Shown here piece after piece: positions 1 through 10,791 of a DNA stretch of 64,000 nt (positions within the stretch are counted from its first letter, which is position 1; the number at the start of each line of letters is the position of its first letter). The DNA is taken from NCBI GenBank assembly GCA_030374765.1, contig JARGXX010000022.1, forward strand, positions 806,001 to 870,000, given 5' to 3'. This DNA is from Agarophyton chilense (lineage: Eukaryota; Rhodophyta; Florideophyceae; Gracilariales; Gracilariaceae). The translations under genes were made by a program, and so were the position numbers. The notes under the pieces are model-generated. The model saw nothing but the letters and a program-made list of their open reading frames with translations. It did not search any database and was not told where the DNA came from.

Positions 1-1851
1 GGATGGGCTAGCAGAACACTGCTTCTCGCCACTGTCAATAGCAACGCACTCTTGCGTCCCACTGTCGCAACAATCCTCATCGTTGCAAAGCAGAGTGTCT
101 TCCCCAAACTCCGGAACGTAACATGCCTGCACGAGCGTTGATCGCAAAGAGGGGTTCCCAGGCAGTGTTAGCGTAATCACCTTTACTCTAATAGGAATCC
201 TGAAAGACCTCCCAAAGAGGTTGATCGGTGGGCTCTGAAGGCCGAGTTGGCCAAAGATTCCAATGTTTCCAAGTACAGCATCTCCCTTGACCTCCACCTT
301 ATGGCATGTTTCGCACTGGCCAAAGGTAGCAGCAGCTCCTGAAACCGGAGGGAAAGCATTGGTGAGCGCAGTCTTGGCCTCTATCTCCACACCAGCTTCT
401 CCCGAGAGTCGTAAATTAAGTATGGCCGCATACAACGCAATTTGCGGGCGTATTCCTGCAAAAGCAGTAACACTTATGAACACAGAGGAATCACTGAATA
501 TATTCTCCCCAGGTGGTCTGAGAGTAAAGCTTGTGGATGCGGGTTCATTGACTTCTTCCCGCACGCCAACATTTAAGTTTGTGAAAGGCCCCTTTGCAAA
601 ATATGTCAGTTGTTTCTTCCCCAAGTTGTACGTGCCCGTAGCCTTGGTATCGAGTTCAACTCCAATTTCTCCGCGAACAGAAAGCACAAGAGGCACTTCA
701 AAGAACACACCGAGTTTAAAGTTCGGTAAGGTCCAATTGCCCAATCTGTCTTCAAGCCGGTCAAACAAGGCAAACTCTGGAATTCCGTAGATGGGAACGC
801 TGACAAACGTGAAAGTCTTCAATGGAAAAGCAGCTGTTCCAGCTGCAAGTTTAGCACTGAGCTCAGCTTCAATGCTGACATCCGTGACGACGCTAAACTC
901 CAGATTGAGGCCACTCAAACCCCAGTCAGCTTCGAGAACATCGAAGTTTCCATTGTCGCGCGCTGAAACTTTTGCTTCCACTTGAAGGGGGCCGAGTGAA
1001 AAGACATTTGCTTGGGCTGTAACAGAAAATGGCCTGGAAACCGGAGCCAGAGCAGTGGAGTTAGAGGCGGAGGCTAACCGTGACACCCGAAGGTTTGCGT
1101 TGTCAAAAAGTGCAAAGAAGCCCGTGGGGGTACCGCGGATAAGGGCGTTTGTTGGAGACCCAGAAACGGACTCAATGATGAGATAAGCATCAGAAAACTC
1201 TCTTGTGCGATCGATGATCGCTTCATCCTCGGAAAGTTCGTTGGCTATAAGACTACATTCCCCGAATAAAGCACGGCTGATGACAATAATGGAATTGTTG
1301 GGATACATTTGTGCCAGTGACTGTGTGACAGTGGTATCGGGGCGGATCTTGATGCGGATAGTAGATTGCTCCGTGCATTCTACCGACTCGATTGACGACT
1401 CTACAGCGTTTAGCGATACAACGCCATTGGAATTAAGAAGACCATTGAAGGAGAAGGAATATACGTCACCGCTTTCAATATCAGTTGACGGTACCTCCGT
1501 AGACGTCGTGAGTGGACCTGTTTGGAAGGTGAGATCGGAGAAAGAAGGCCCGGGACTTGCGCTTGGGGAAGGTAGTGGCGATGGAGACGGATCGGGTGTG
1601 TGTGAGGGGCGGGCACATGCAAAACCGCGAATATGCCCATGGAGTAAAGTGCATGAACGAACTACACAATCAGTGCGATATGTGTGGAGTGAACATAGTC
1701 CGGCGGCAAGACGGCGACCCCTATAGAACTTCGGAAAGCACAATTTGGGACACCACGTACGCCGCGCAGGTGATTGGGCCTGAACTGCGGTGTTATAATG
1801 AGAGACGAAAATGATGAGGACGAAGACGATGGTCCCCTGTATCGGCATCAT
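1..1851 (-). CDS. Secreted or cell-surface beta-rich protein, 3' end beyond window
   Basis: An uninterrupted minus-strand frame runs from ATG at 1851 to the left edge, 617 codons without a stop. Two ATGs are adjacent (1851, 1848); an in-frame TAA lies upstream, so the start is well bounded. Residues 1-25 form a signal peptide (hydrophobic TIVFVLIIFV core, then an AVQAQ cleavage-type site). Residues 80-100 are a Pro/Ser spacer typical of cell-wall proteins. The rest is beta-strand-like, alternating hydrophobic and polar residues, with many N-glycosylation sequons. Near the edge there is a Cys cluster (CNDEDCC and further Cys). I do not recognise the family; the build resembles large extracellular proteins of algae and fungi. 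Function is not assigned. It is probably exported to the wall or plasma membrane. Confidence 0.75.
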   Translation of the reverse strand, partial: MMPIQGTIVFVLIIFVSHYNTAVQAQSPARRTWCPKLCFPKFYRGRRLAAGLCSLHTYRTDCVVRSCTLLHGHIRGFACARPSHTPDPSPSPLPSPSASPGPSFSDLTFQTGPLTTSTEVPSTDIESGDVYSFSFNGLLNSNGVVSLNAVESSIESVECTEQSTIRIKIRPDTTVTQSLAQMYPNNSIIVISRALFGECSLIANELSEDEAIIDRTREFSDAYLIIESVSGSPTNALIRGTPTGFFALFDNANLRVSRLASASNSTALAPVSRPFSVTAQANVFSLGPLQVEAKVSARDNGNFDVLEADWGLSGLNLEFSVVTDVSIEAELSAKLAAGTAAFPLKTFTFVSVPIYGIPEFALFDRLEDRLGNWTLPNFKLGVFFEVPLVLSVRGEIGVELDTKATGTYNLGKKQLTYFAKGPFTNLNVGVREEVNEPASTSFTLRPPGENIFSDSSVFISVTAFAGIRPQIALYAAILNLRLSGEAGVEIEAKTALTNAFPPVSGAAATFGQCETCHKVEVKGDAVLGNIGIFGQLGLQSPPINLFGRSFRIPIRVKVITLTLPGNPSLRSTLVQACYVPEFGEDTLLCNDEDCCDSGTQECVAIDSGEKQCSASPS

Positions 1852-4361
1852 GTTAGCGTCAAGACCGGGTATTACGGGAAGGTTTAAGGAGCTCTTTCGA
1901 TCTTATGAAGCTTTATATATACTACGATTTCATTCATGGAGCAAGCTCTATCCTCAACCTTGTGAGCATTGCAAGCAGAGATACTGCTGCGCAGTTTACA
2001 GTATATGCCATCAGCAATGAAGAGCTTAATAGGAAAAGATACACATGTATATGGTTTAGACTACTACGCAAATTTACCAAAGAGATACGTGCTTTCCGCT
2101 GTTCGTCATACATAGAGGACATTGAGCGAGCAAGGGAGGTATCGCGAACTCTACATTGGCAGCAATGCCATTCACGTGTCTATCGTTGGTTGCTTTGACA
2201 GACAATGCGGGTCAACAAGTCAACGGAATCACGTAAAAAAAACCTATCTCGATTAAAAACTCATCCCGAACAACAAGGCACTCTTCGACGATAAAGGGAG
2301 GTGTGAGTATATCGAAAACCGAGGGCAAATAACGGGGCACGAGACGAATAAATCTCGGTCCCTCACCTACAGCAAATTTTCACTTAAGTGGCCCGGCAAC
2401 AGCGGTCGGTTCTTGATATAATTCAATCGTGTCGAGAAAGATAGAACGGGAAACTTTCCGGGAAGCACGTTAGATTGTCAGGCCTGAGACGGAGTCTGCA
2501 CTGCGCAGTGCACAACGTGTCGTTCTCTTGGCCTTAGTTATTTGTATCTCTGTTCGGTGATAGAACTGTTGCGAATGGCAGCCTTCTCCCGGCGTTTTGA
2601 GGGAGGTGTCATAAGCACTCGAGAGTTGGGAAGGTGTGGTGAGCGACGCAGACCCTGCTGGCACTTCGTACACATGTATTCCAGCATTTCTGGAATACTT
2701 GAAACAGTTCGCAACTCACAGAGTACATTAATCAGACCCAAACCGTATGTTACCCTTGCAAGTAGCCTGCTGGCGCCAGTACGCACCGCTGCACCGTGTG
2801 AGGGTTGCTGAACCACTCGTCATCGTGAAAAGTTGCTTCCAACCATTACATTCCCTGAGGTCTTTGTTTGAAGCAAAAGCGTGATAGAGAGGTTGTGTTG
2901 TATTGTTTAAGAGTCAAGCGCTCTGGAGATGTGGGTCCATCAGCGACACTGATTCAGTTTCTTTTCGACGTACTCATTGAAGGCCAAACGATGAGACTAG
3001 AATCAGGTCTTTCGACCATTGACAAGGTCTTCGGTTGTATCCTGAGGGATATATCTCTAGTGTACGTGGTGGTGTGTGGCCAGTCTGCACCCAGAGGGAT
3101 ACGTGGCCGGTAAGCGGGGTGTTGCGACGGAACGCGAGAACGCCCGAGAGGATGTAGATAAGGGAACTCACGGCTTAAACCGCGGGAGACCCAGAGGATA
3201 TATGTAGGAACCCGACGGGGATATCCGCGAGGAACTTGGGTAGTGGTCGTTGAATGAGCCGACCGGGGATCGCCCGAAGGGTAGGAAAATGCGTAATAGT
3301 AGAAGGTGGGAGTTTTTTCTGAAAAGATCGGAGAACTCTGCCCTTGGAAGAGGGCGACGGCGGTCACTAAATAAAGGGGCGCCGTTGTCATAATGAGAGA
3401 AATAGCTATACTAAAATGATTGAACCCATATGGGGAAACAGACAGCCAGGTGCATCCTGATGTTGTCATGGATGCACCGTCGGACCCATGGGATTGATTG
3501 AGGAAGTGGGTATCCCCAGGGGTATCGGCTGGCTACATGGTGGTACCCTTCACTGTACGCTTGTACGCACTATTCGCAGATACCTTCGCAGATATGTAAC
3601 GAAAGCAGGGGTGCATGTTGTACCCATGACGACAGCACATGTCTCCCAATCCGATGGCAATCTCTCTCCTGAAGTCAACGTTGAACTGCAATCTCGCTGT
3701 CAACGTTGTATACAATGAGGACGTGTAGTGTACCGCATCGAAGGTTGTGGATATACACACCATTGCAGCTATCAGTTGCAGAGCCATTGTGATGGAGAAC
3801 GGTAAACTACTGCACATGACTGTGATGGTGTGGGTGTCTAGAAGTCATTCGGTTGCACCGATGGGTTGCGATCTTGCAATGTGATGGGAAATTGCTAGCA
3901 GGAAATTCATGTAGCAGCAATTGCGCTGAAGGTGAGCACACGCCTGCAACGACGCGACCTCGTGCCAAGCACGTGACTCGCGGAGAGCACCAATAGGCGG
4001 AGAGAGGCCAAGCGATGGTGAAATCAACGCGGGCGACACCACGTGTTATATGTGTGGCTTTCCGAACGGAGCGCAAGCCTGATTCGGCGCGCATATGCGA
4101 GCGATGCACCCTTCCGCGCCTCGTCTGCAGAGCGTTGCAGTGGCCTTGCCACGTAGTATGTACGTTTTGCAGAGCGTGTGCAGGCCAATCAAACGCCGCG
4201 CGTCTCGCCTATTTCAAGAGAGACGTTCACCGCGCCTGACGCACTTGAACTCTTCCATTACCATCTCGCGATTCTTGTACACCATCTCGCGGTCTCAAGC
4301 CCCCTGTTCTGCCTTGCTCCTTTATTATTTTCTTTTCTTCGCCTTTCTTCTTGCAGCCGCA
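1852..4361. other. Intergenic region, no recognised gene
   Basis: About 2.5 kb of mixed composition with only short overlapping frames on both strands. The longest, on the minus strand at 2954-3469 (171 codons), has no recognisable motif. A hairpin GGTGCATCC (3449-3457) / GGATGCACC (3470-3478) is visible. Variants of GAGGATATAT/GAGGGATA recur between 3040 and 3230, suggesting an old degenerate repeat. A CCAAT box at about 4186 and a pyrimidine-rich leader at 4310-4355 probably belong to the downstream gene. Confidence 0.4.
1912..1919 (-). promoter_or_regulatory. TATA-like box for the secreted-protein gene
   Basis: TATATAAA on the minus strand lies about 60 bases upstream of the ATG at 1851, a plausible distance for a core promoter with a short 5' UTR. 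Seen directly; the role is inferred. Confidence 0.4.
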
Positions 4362-5804
4362 ATGTTCTCTACCCAACCCGAGGCTCTGGACCAACAGCCG
4401 CTCGTCACGGTCAAAGACTATCGCCCATCTGCGAACGATTCCAGCAGCAGCGACGGCCCGGAAAGCACCGACGAGGACTGCTACCAGTTCAACGATGATC
4501 TTTTCGAGCAATGCCCCTTCGGCGGCATCCCAAGAATGTCCAAATACGGCAGGACCTATCGCACGCGTCACACCAACGGCAAATGGAAGGAAAAGCCAAT
4601 TATCACCACCGTCGAAACCCCCGTCAAGCTGCGCTGTTGGACGATCAATGGTCCTGACGACACCTACGAACAAAACGAACTCCGTGAGATCGTGTACATG
4701 GATGAAAACCTAATTGTTCGCATGAAGGACATGGAGCTCATCCACTTGCAGTGGGACCAAAACAGTTTTCGCCGCGGTCTGAGGGCGCGCGTCGGAAAAA
4801 TATCCCCGCTTCAAAAGAGTTGCATCACCCCGACCCAGCCCCCGAAACTTGCCCAGCCCCACCCTCGTCGCGGCGTCAGCTTCGCTTTGTCCAAGTCTTG
4901 TGTCACAGAGGTGTCCGACATGTTGACTGCGGAGGGGCGTCTTGTGGAGGAACCCTCAGACTTATCAGATTCTTCGTCGGACAGTGCAGACGACCTCAAC
5001 TTGCACTTTCAGTCATCTACGGATGGTGACAGTTCTCCACCCTTCACCTTTTGTCTACAGTCTGGCTCCGAGGAGAGCACTGAGGCGGAGCCCTCAAAGG
5101 CCAAATCTGGCACGTGGAACAGCCCGGATGAAGACGTTGCACCGCCTGCATCCGAGCTGCACGGAACCGAATCGCAGCGTGAACAAATCGTTGACGCTGT
5201 TTTGCAGCCAACCTCTTCCAACTGTCAGCGGACGCAATCCGATGAACACGTACACTTCCTAACGCGTCGAGTCGAGCAATTGATGGCGGTCACAGCTTCA
5301 ATTCAGGACAAAATAACGGCGAGCGACATAGAAAGAAAGCAGTTACAGGCGCAGCTCCAGGCGCTGCAAACTTTTCATCGATCCGAGACGGACCCGAACT
5401 CGCCGAAAGGCGGGTGCGCCGCACCCAATCTTGCTTCTGACTCTCCTGCGGGAGCCAAGCCTAGACGGCCAAACTCGAAGCGGAAGAGTTCGCTCCACGG
5501 GGAAGAGAGGCTGAGAAAGGAGTTAATGGCGGAGAAACAGCGCACTGAACAGGTGCAGTTGGAGAATGAGAGACTGTTGGGCGTCATTCTGAAGCTCAAG
5601 TGTGAGATGGATCTTGAGCACGATCTGATGCTGAAGATTGAGAAGAAGATAGCTCAGCAAGGAGCGCGCAAACAACGGCAACGAGGCAAGTATGTCGTAA
5701 AATCTCGGAGTGCTTCCAAGGACTCGAGAAAGAGAGTGGAGAACCGATGGAGATGGTTCTTCGGTAGAAGCGAGAGCTTTAAGTCAAAGAATGACGCGAC
5801 ATAG
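4362..5804 (+). CDS. Hypothetical acidic, serine-rich coiled-coil protein
   Basis: 480 codons from the ATG at 4362, which follows a pyrimidine-rich leader. The frame stays open upstream to an ATG at 4095 (569 aa); that extension would add a hydrophobic segment ending just before 4362 and looks more like leader sequence than protein. Residues about 20-45 are Ser/Asp/Glu-rich, then comes a basic globular stretch (about 55-145, with RMSKYGRTYRT and a Trp-containing strand region). The middle is Ser/Asp-rich and low in complexity. Two heptad-like coiled-coil segments lie near residues 296-339 and 376-433. The C terminus is Lys/Arg-rich. I do not recognise the family. A nuclear or scaffold role would be a guess. 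Confidence 0.6.
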   Translation: MFSTQPEALDQQPLVTVKDYRPSANDSSSSDGPESTDEDCYQFNDDLFEQCPFGGIPRMSKYGRTYRTRHTNGKWKEKPIITTVETPVKLRCWTINGPDDTYEQNELREIVYMDENLIVRMKDMELIHLQWDQNSFRRGLRARVGKISPLQKSCITPTQPPKLAQPHPRRGVSFALSKSCVTEVSDMLTAEGRLVEEPSDLSDSSSDSADDLNLHFQSSTDGDSSPPFTFCLQSGSEESTEAEPSKAKSGTWNSPDEDVAPPASELHGTESQREQIVDAVLQPTSSNCQRTQSDEHVHFLTRRVEQLMAVTASIQDKITASDIERKQLQAQLQALQTFHRSETDPNSPKGGCAAPNLASDSPAGAKPRRPNSKRKSSLHGEERLRKELMAEKQRTEQVQLENERLLGVILKLKCEMDLEHDLMLKIEKKIAQQGARKQRQRGKYVVKSRSASKDSRKRVENRWRWFFGRSESFKSKNDAT

Positions 5805-6482
5805 CCAGGCTGTGATGGAGTCGGCGACTCTGTTTGAAGCTTTTCTTTCCACAAGCTTACATAGTTACCCTTCAAGAGTGCCTTTTTGTTTTCCATAACA
5901 GTTGTGACGAGAGCTACGCCACTTCATCGGTAGATACCTTGGGGTCACTTGCTGGTTGATGAAAATTTTTGTTTTTGAGGTTGTAAGCGCAGAAATGTAC
6001 GCGGGTTTCAATATTTCCCAGTTGAAATTGCGGACCCACGCTCTTCGGCGCGAACCCTTCAGGGGCTCACGCGTTGCACGTACTACTCCATATGTAGAAT
6101 GGTTTTTGTTGTGCTCACACGGTTAATTGTTTATAAAGATTGCAACATCCAATTGGTCGTCACTCATCTCATTTTTGTCGAAAGCGCGACTTGGCATGAA
6201 ATGCACGGGGTCGCGATATAGAAGGATACTCTAGTGTGAGGTCAAGAATTCTCTTGAAGAACAACAAAGATCCAAAAAGCATTTTAAAATTCAAATATGT
6301 TCGTTCAGAAAGAAACAGAAACTTTTGGTCCGTGTCGTAGACGAAGAAGCTCAGGAATTTGGTCAAACAGAGTTTTGTACAGCAACGTGGGTGAAGAAAA
6401 GTTGTTACAGTATGTACGTGTGTATTTGTTTACCAACTCAAAATGATCATGCCGTAACCTTAATTCGTTAATACCTCGCATG
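5805..6482. other. Convergent intergenic spacer
   Basis: About 680 bases between the stop codons of two converging genes. AT-richer than the flanking genes, with T-rich stretches and no supported frame. It presumably holds both 3' UTRs and polyadenylation signals. Confidence 0.5.
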
Positions 6483-9473
6483 CTACCCAACCAACATTCT
6501 CAAAAAATCTGATTCACCTCCAGATTCCATCAAATTCTCGAGAATTTTGGATTCCTCCATCACCTGTACATCCCCCTCTTCTTCGAAGCTCTTTAGAATC
6601 ACGTTCGCAAAATTGTAGTGCCATGACGGCATCGGCACCTTCATCGTTCGACACACAACAGCAATTGCCAACGCAGATGCTACAGACATTGCGTTCAGCT
6701 TATTCAGAGTGACCGCCATAGAAAACTTTTCCGATGGTACAGCAAACGCAAACGAACCACCGATACCACCATGTCCTATGGCTCCATGCTTCAGCACGTT
6801 CCCAGAGCGATCTATTGCGTCGTACAACATCAAACCTGGCCCCCATGCGCGTCTCCCTTCACTATCAACGTCGCAAATCCTTTGCTGCAACATCTCAACT
6901 CGACCCACATCTACTATCTGCGCACCATCCACCTGTCCTTCAGCGCTAATTACGGCATACAGTTTTGCCAAAGCATTTGCTGTGAAATGTCCATTTGCAG
7001 AAGGAACAAAACCAGCACGCAACACAGGGTGATTGAAGAAATTCAAATCGAGAAGGTACGCAGGAGCATGGTCAACTGCATTTGGGGCCAAATTGAGGTC
7101 TTTCATCATCCTTCTCGCATGTTGTTGTACATCGGTCTTGTCGGGCTCGTTATGTCTGTCAGAGTGGAAGGCATTTTGTTTGCTTTTCTCTTGTCGTTTC
7201 GACCTCGCTCGCTCGACTGTCTGTCCCAGAACACCTTCCGTGAGATCGGTAATAATGCATGAGGATATCGATGCAACTCGACCCCCAGGTTGGTCACTTA
7301 ATAGTTCATCTGGCATAGTGCCGCAGAAACACTCGGACTCAATGTTTAGTTTCTTAACCAGTTCCTTGAGATGATGCTGGTAAGTTTTACCGGTAATTTT
7401 AGTGATCAGGCCCGCAACAAGCCATCCAAACGTAAGCGCATGATACTCAGTTTTCTCTCCAGGTGTATGTGAAGGTTTCGCTGTCTCAAAATGCTTAATA
7501 ATACCCTCCCAATCATCCCGCAACCGCACCATATTCATGTCTTCTGGCAGTGCCTGTGATAGACCAGCAGAGTGAGTCAGAACATGACCAATTGTTGTAA
7601 ACTGCTTCCCGTTTTGTCCGTATTCCGGCCAGTACTTGGTCACCAGGTCATCATACTGAATACCATACTCGTCTTGGAGCTGTGCGAACAAAATGGCAGT
7701 AAGTCCTTTCGTACAGCTGAACGAGTTGAAAACTGTCTTTGTAGTGACCGGATGTGAGTCATAGCGTCCCATTTGTCCACCAGCTACGTTCAGAACGAGC
7801 TTTCCATTCTTGTACGCAGCTACTTGCATACCGATCATCATTTTTTTTTCATGCAGCTTCGTCAGCACCTTCTGTAGTACAAACGCGGCCTTCTTTGCGC
7901 CATTACCTCCATCTGAGACGAAAGGTTTCTGCACAATTTCTTTCATTCTTACATCCTCAGGGTACGACGTCATCAATGCATACTCAGCGTATGGTCTCAG
8001 CGATTCTAGGTACGAGTGTCGAACCTCAAGAGAAGACGCTAAGCCCCTTAGCATACCAAGAGAGCGAAAAAAGAACACCAAATCACCTGGAAATGAGTCT
8101 ACAGGTGAACGAGACTGGCGTTCTTGCGATTTCTCATCGTTCTCGGCCGAAGGATCTTCCGAGAAAGCGTTGTGAACGGGATTTTCTCGAGCATTTCGTT
8201 CCAGCTCGGAGTCGTTCTTCTCATACTTACTTCTCATCGCATTTTGTTCCTTCATAGACTCGTCTCGCGGCGCAGTCGTTCTGAAAAGGTACTTAATAAC
8301 ATCTAGAGAAGCGGTAGGGTCTGCTCGGTTAAGGCTCACACCCACTTCAGATAGTGCCTGGACAATAGAGTAGGAGTCACTGTCAATTGCCGCGAGGACC
8401 ATCTTCGCAAACCCTCGACGAACATCGTCCTTGACCCGGACGCATATACCAAAATCTAACAAAACAGGTTGGCCGCCTTTCCTGAGTCTGTGAACAAGGA
8501 AGTTGCCCGGATGCGGGTCTCCCGAAAACACTTTCCCGACAAAAAGTTGCAAGCCGAAGCTTCTTGTAATATTGGCGATGAGATGGTCAAGATCTACTGA
8601 ATTCTTGTTCATGGTAGAGACGTCAGTGACTTTGCAACCATCGATGTATTCCATAACAAAAAGTTTATCACTGGTCAAATGCGGCAATGGCTCTGGCACA
8701 TATGCGTCGGCTGCAAGAGTTTTCGGCGAATTAGTAAGCGTGCGCCGGACAGCCTCAAGATTGGCCATCTCATTGAGAAAGTTGGTTTCCAACGGGACCA
8801 TTTGTATCCAGGCGTCCAGCACAGGTCTCATATCATACTTTGGCTCTGCCCCAGCAATCCATGTCAGCAACGTTTTAAGGTCTTCCAGATCCTGTAGAAG
8901 CATGGGACGAATTCCGGGGTGCTGAACTTTGAGGACAACTTGTCGGCCAGAGTGTTTCAACTTGGCAAGGTGCACCTGAGCAATGCTAGCGCTGGCGATG
9001 GGGGAGGTGGCGTCAAAATGATCAAAGACGTCGTCAATAGTAATGGGTCTCGAGCGCTCAGACTGAAATTGTTTCCCATACTGTGTTTCTCTGAGCTGCT
9101 CGGTGACAATGCTCTCCACGAGTGCCGGTGGAGTGGGCGGACAATCATCCAAGCTCTTGGACAACACAGAAGCATACTCCGGGGGTAGAGCATCAGAACG
9201 AGCAGCTACGTATTGACAACATTTGATCCACAGTCCTCTACGAGCTGTGGAGGTCCGTAAAATGCGGTGCGCAGCGCGGGTGTTGGCCCGAATCCAGGCC
9301 TGGTCACACTGCTGATCATCGCGTCGAAAGGCGCGATTGACGAGTTGGGTGGTCTTGAGGATGAAATATACCAGCGCAGCGGTGGAGAAGATGTGGGCGC
9401 GTCTGGGAAGATATCGAAGAAGCGACGGCAGTTGAAATGACGGCAGTCTAAGTGACGGTAATTGATGCGCCAT
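6483..9473 (-). CDS. ABC1/ADCK-type atypical kinase fused to a beta-lactamase-fold domain
   Basis: 996 aa from ATG 9473, no intron. The N terminus has a basic stretch and a hydrophobic helix (about 28-45), suggesting organelle or membrane targeting. The ABC1 (UbiB/COQ8) kinase domain follows: the KxGQ position reads K84-C-C-Q87, the Ala-rich loop is PIASASIAQ (158-166), the ATP lysine is K182 in VVLKVQHPG, the HPGN catalytic loop is 321-324 and DFG is 340-342. A charged linker (about 400-455) separates the kinase part from a serine beta-lactamase/LACTB-like domain with S586-C-T-K589, Y677-H-A and H-G-G at 901-903. The same fusion is known from plants (for example Arabidopsis At5g24810). ABC1 proteins support quinone and lipid metabolism in mitochondria and plastids; the serine hydrolase half probably acts on an ester or amide, not an antibiotic. 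The replaced Gly of KxGQ is unusual. Confidence 0.9.
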   Translation of the reverse strand: MAHQLPSLRLPSFQLPSLLRYLPRRAHIFSTAALVYFILKTTQLVNRAFRRDDQQCDQAWIRANTRAAHRILRTSTARRGLWIKCCQYVAARSDALPPEYASVLSKSLDDCPPTPPALVESIVTEQLRETQYGKQFQSERSRPITIDDVFDHFDATSPIASASIAQVHLAKLKHSGRQVVLKVQHPGIRPMLLQDLEDLKTLLTWIAGAEPKYDMRPVLDAWIQMVPLETNFLNEMANLEAVRRTLTNSPKTLAADAYVPEPLPHLTSDKLFVMEYIDGCKVTDVSTMNKNSVDLDHLIANITRSFGLQLFVGKVFSGDPHPGNFLVHRLRKGGQPVLLDFGICVRVKDDVRRGFAKMVLAAIDSDSYSIVQALSEVGVSLNRADPTASLDVIKYLFRTTAPRDESMKEQNAMRSKYEKNDSELERNARENPVHNAFSEDPSAENDEKSQERQSRSPVDSFPGDLVFFFRSLGMLRGLASSLEVRHSYLESLRPYAEYALMTSYPEDVRMKEIVQKPFVSDGGNGAKKAAFVLQKVLTKLHEKKMMIGMQVAAYKNGKLVLNVAGGQMGRYDSHPVTTKTVFNSFSCTKGLTAILFAQLQDEYGIQYDDLVTKYWPEYGQNGKQFTTIGHVLTHSAGLSQALPEDMNMVRLRDDWEGIIKHFETAKPSHTPGEKTEYHALTFGWLVAGLITKITGKTYQHHLKELVKKLNIESECFCGTMPDELLSDQPGGRVASISSCIITDLTEGVLGQTVERARSKRQEKSKQNAFHSDRHNEPDKTDVQQHARRMMKDLNLAPNAVDHAPAYLLDLNFFNHPVLRAGFVPSANGHFTANALAKLYAVISAEGQVDGAQIVDVGRVEMLQQRICDVDSEGRRAWGPGLMLYDAIDRSGNVLKHGAIGHGGIGGSFAFAVPSEKFSMAVTLNKLNAMSVASALAIAVVCRTMKVPMPSWHYNFANVILKSFEEEGDVQVMEESKILENLMESGGESDFLRMLVG

Positions 9474-10043
9474 GTAGTGGCGGGGGCTGTTCAGCTGCGA
9501 GTCAGCGGGGCAAGGAGCCGGGTAGCTATGTGATTATCGCGACAAGCGGCGCACTCTGGCTAGGAACATCCGCGAGATTAAAAGGAGCACTGGAGAGATT
9601 CGGAGCAAGAAAGAAAAGAACAGCAGAGGGGATGTAGAGGAGAAGCAACGAAGACGCAGCGAGTGCACCGACGCAGACGGCAATCCTGATTTGAGATGAT
9701 AGCTCTGTTCGGAGTCTGTTGTAGGCGGCAATGCGGCCCAAAGGGTGGAAGGTGCCATTGACCACAAGCGTGGCGTTCTGTGTCCAGTCGCAATACGCGA
9801 TAGCGCTGTAGCGTTGAGCATCACGTAACAGTATCTACTCCTCCAGCTAGATAGCGGAAATTACGTGTCGGCACACTGCTGTGGGCCGCGCCGTGCCGTG
9901 GCGATTTGTTTGTACAGTACAAAACTCGCTCACACATGCCGCCGTCGTCGCCTGTACAGTACCCATCCTTTTAACATCTCGTATTAGCCCTCTTCCGTCA
10001 TTGACCTCACTGCCTCCATCTCCCAATTCGGGCAACACCAGCC
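9474..10043. other. Divergent promoter region
   Basis: 570 bases between two genes reading away from each other; it must hold both promoters. A minus-strand frame of 79 codons (9526-9765) encodes a hydrophobic segment and ends just upstream of the kinase ATG. It could be an upstream frame or a chance opening; I see no family match. Confidence 0.4.
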
Positions 10044-10700
10044 ATGGCCACTCGCTATCTCTTCGCCTATAACGCAGTCATGACTGCCGGCTGGTCCATC
10101 GTCCTTCTGCGTCTCCTACAAGCTCTCGTCAATCGCTCTTCCGTGTACGACGCCGTCAATCTCCCGCTCGCCATTTTCCAGACCGCCGCCGTTCTGGAGA
10201 TCGTTCACAGCCTAACGGGCATCATTCGCGCTCCCGTTGCAACCACTGCGCTACAGGTCACTTCGCGTCTCATTCTCGTGTGGGGTATCTCCCACCTTGT
10301 TGTGTCAGTTCGATCCAATCTTTCCTTCACCACCATGGTCTTGGCGTGGGCCCTCACAGAAATACCGCGCTACTTGTACTTCACCGTGTCATCTGTTGCC
10401 ACTCACGTTCCGTACTGGCTCACGTATCTCAGGTATTCCACCTTCCTTCCCCTCTACCCTCTTGGTGCGTCTAGCGAATGGTTCACAATGTACGCAGCGC
10501 TTCCATACATGCGCCACTCCAAATTGCTCTCCATCTCATTACCGAATCGCTATAACTTCGCCTTTGACTACCACGTGTGTGCTATTATTATTCTTGCACT
10601 TTACATACCTGGACTACCCCACATGTACTTCCACATGCTTCGCCAACGACGAAAATACATAGCCGCCCCCCCGGCTGTCAAGGGGGCCAAAGCAGCATAA
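10044..10700 (+). CDS. HACD: Very-long-chain (3R)-3-hydroxyacyl-CoA dehydratase (PTPLA/HACD/PHS1 family)
   Basis: 218 aa multi-pass membrane protein, close to the usual family length. It catalyses the third step of the ER fatty-acid elongation cycle, dehydrating 3-hydroxyacyl-CoA to trans-2-enoyl-CoA. Family signatures are visible in order: YNAVMTAGW near residue 9, LEIVHSLTGI at 51-60, QVTSRLILVWG at 71-81, TEIPRYLYF at 105-113, RYSTFLPLYPLGASSEW at 130-146 and ALPYMRHSK at 152-160. The catalytic Tyr and Glu of yeast Phs1 (seven residues apart) correspond to Y138 and E145. The Lys/Arg-rich C terminus fits ER retention. ATG 10044 gives the conserved N terminus. The stop lies only 91 bases from the stop of the converging Ku70 gene. 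Confidence 0.93.
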   Translation: MATRYLFAYNAVMTAGWSIVLLRLLQALVNRSSVYDAVNLPLAIFQTAAVLEIVHSLTGIIRAPVATTALQVTSRLILVWGISHLVVSVRSNLSFTTMVLAWALTEIPRYLYFTVSSVATHVPYWLTYLRYSTFLPLYPLGASSEWFTMYAALPYMRHSKLLSISLPNRYNFAFDYHVCAIIILALYIPGLPHMYFHMLRQRRKYIAAPPAVKGAKAA

Positions 10701-10791
10701 TCACCCAAAATCATCAACTGATGGCAACTCCACTTCCACATCTCCAATTCAAGAGCAAAATCATCTGCATTTATCAACAACGGTCGCTTCA

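Noticed and set aside
263..1726. Plus-strand frames of 175, 64 and 173 codons at the left edge
   Set aside because: All are antisense to the uninterrupted 617-codon minus-strand frame that starts with a signal peptide at 1851.
2954..3469. 171-codon minus frame with ATG
   Set aside because: No motif and odd composition, overlaps degenerate repeats; probably chance.
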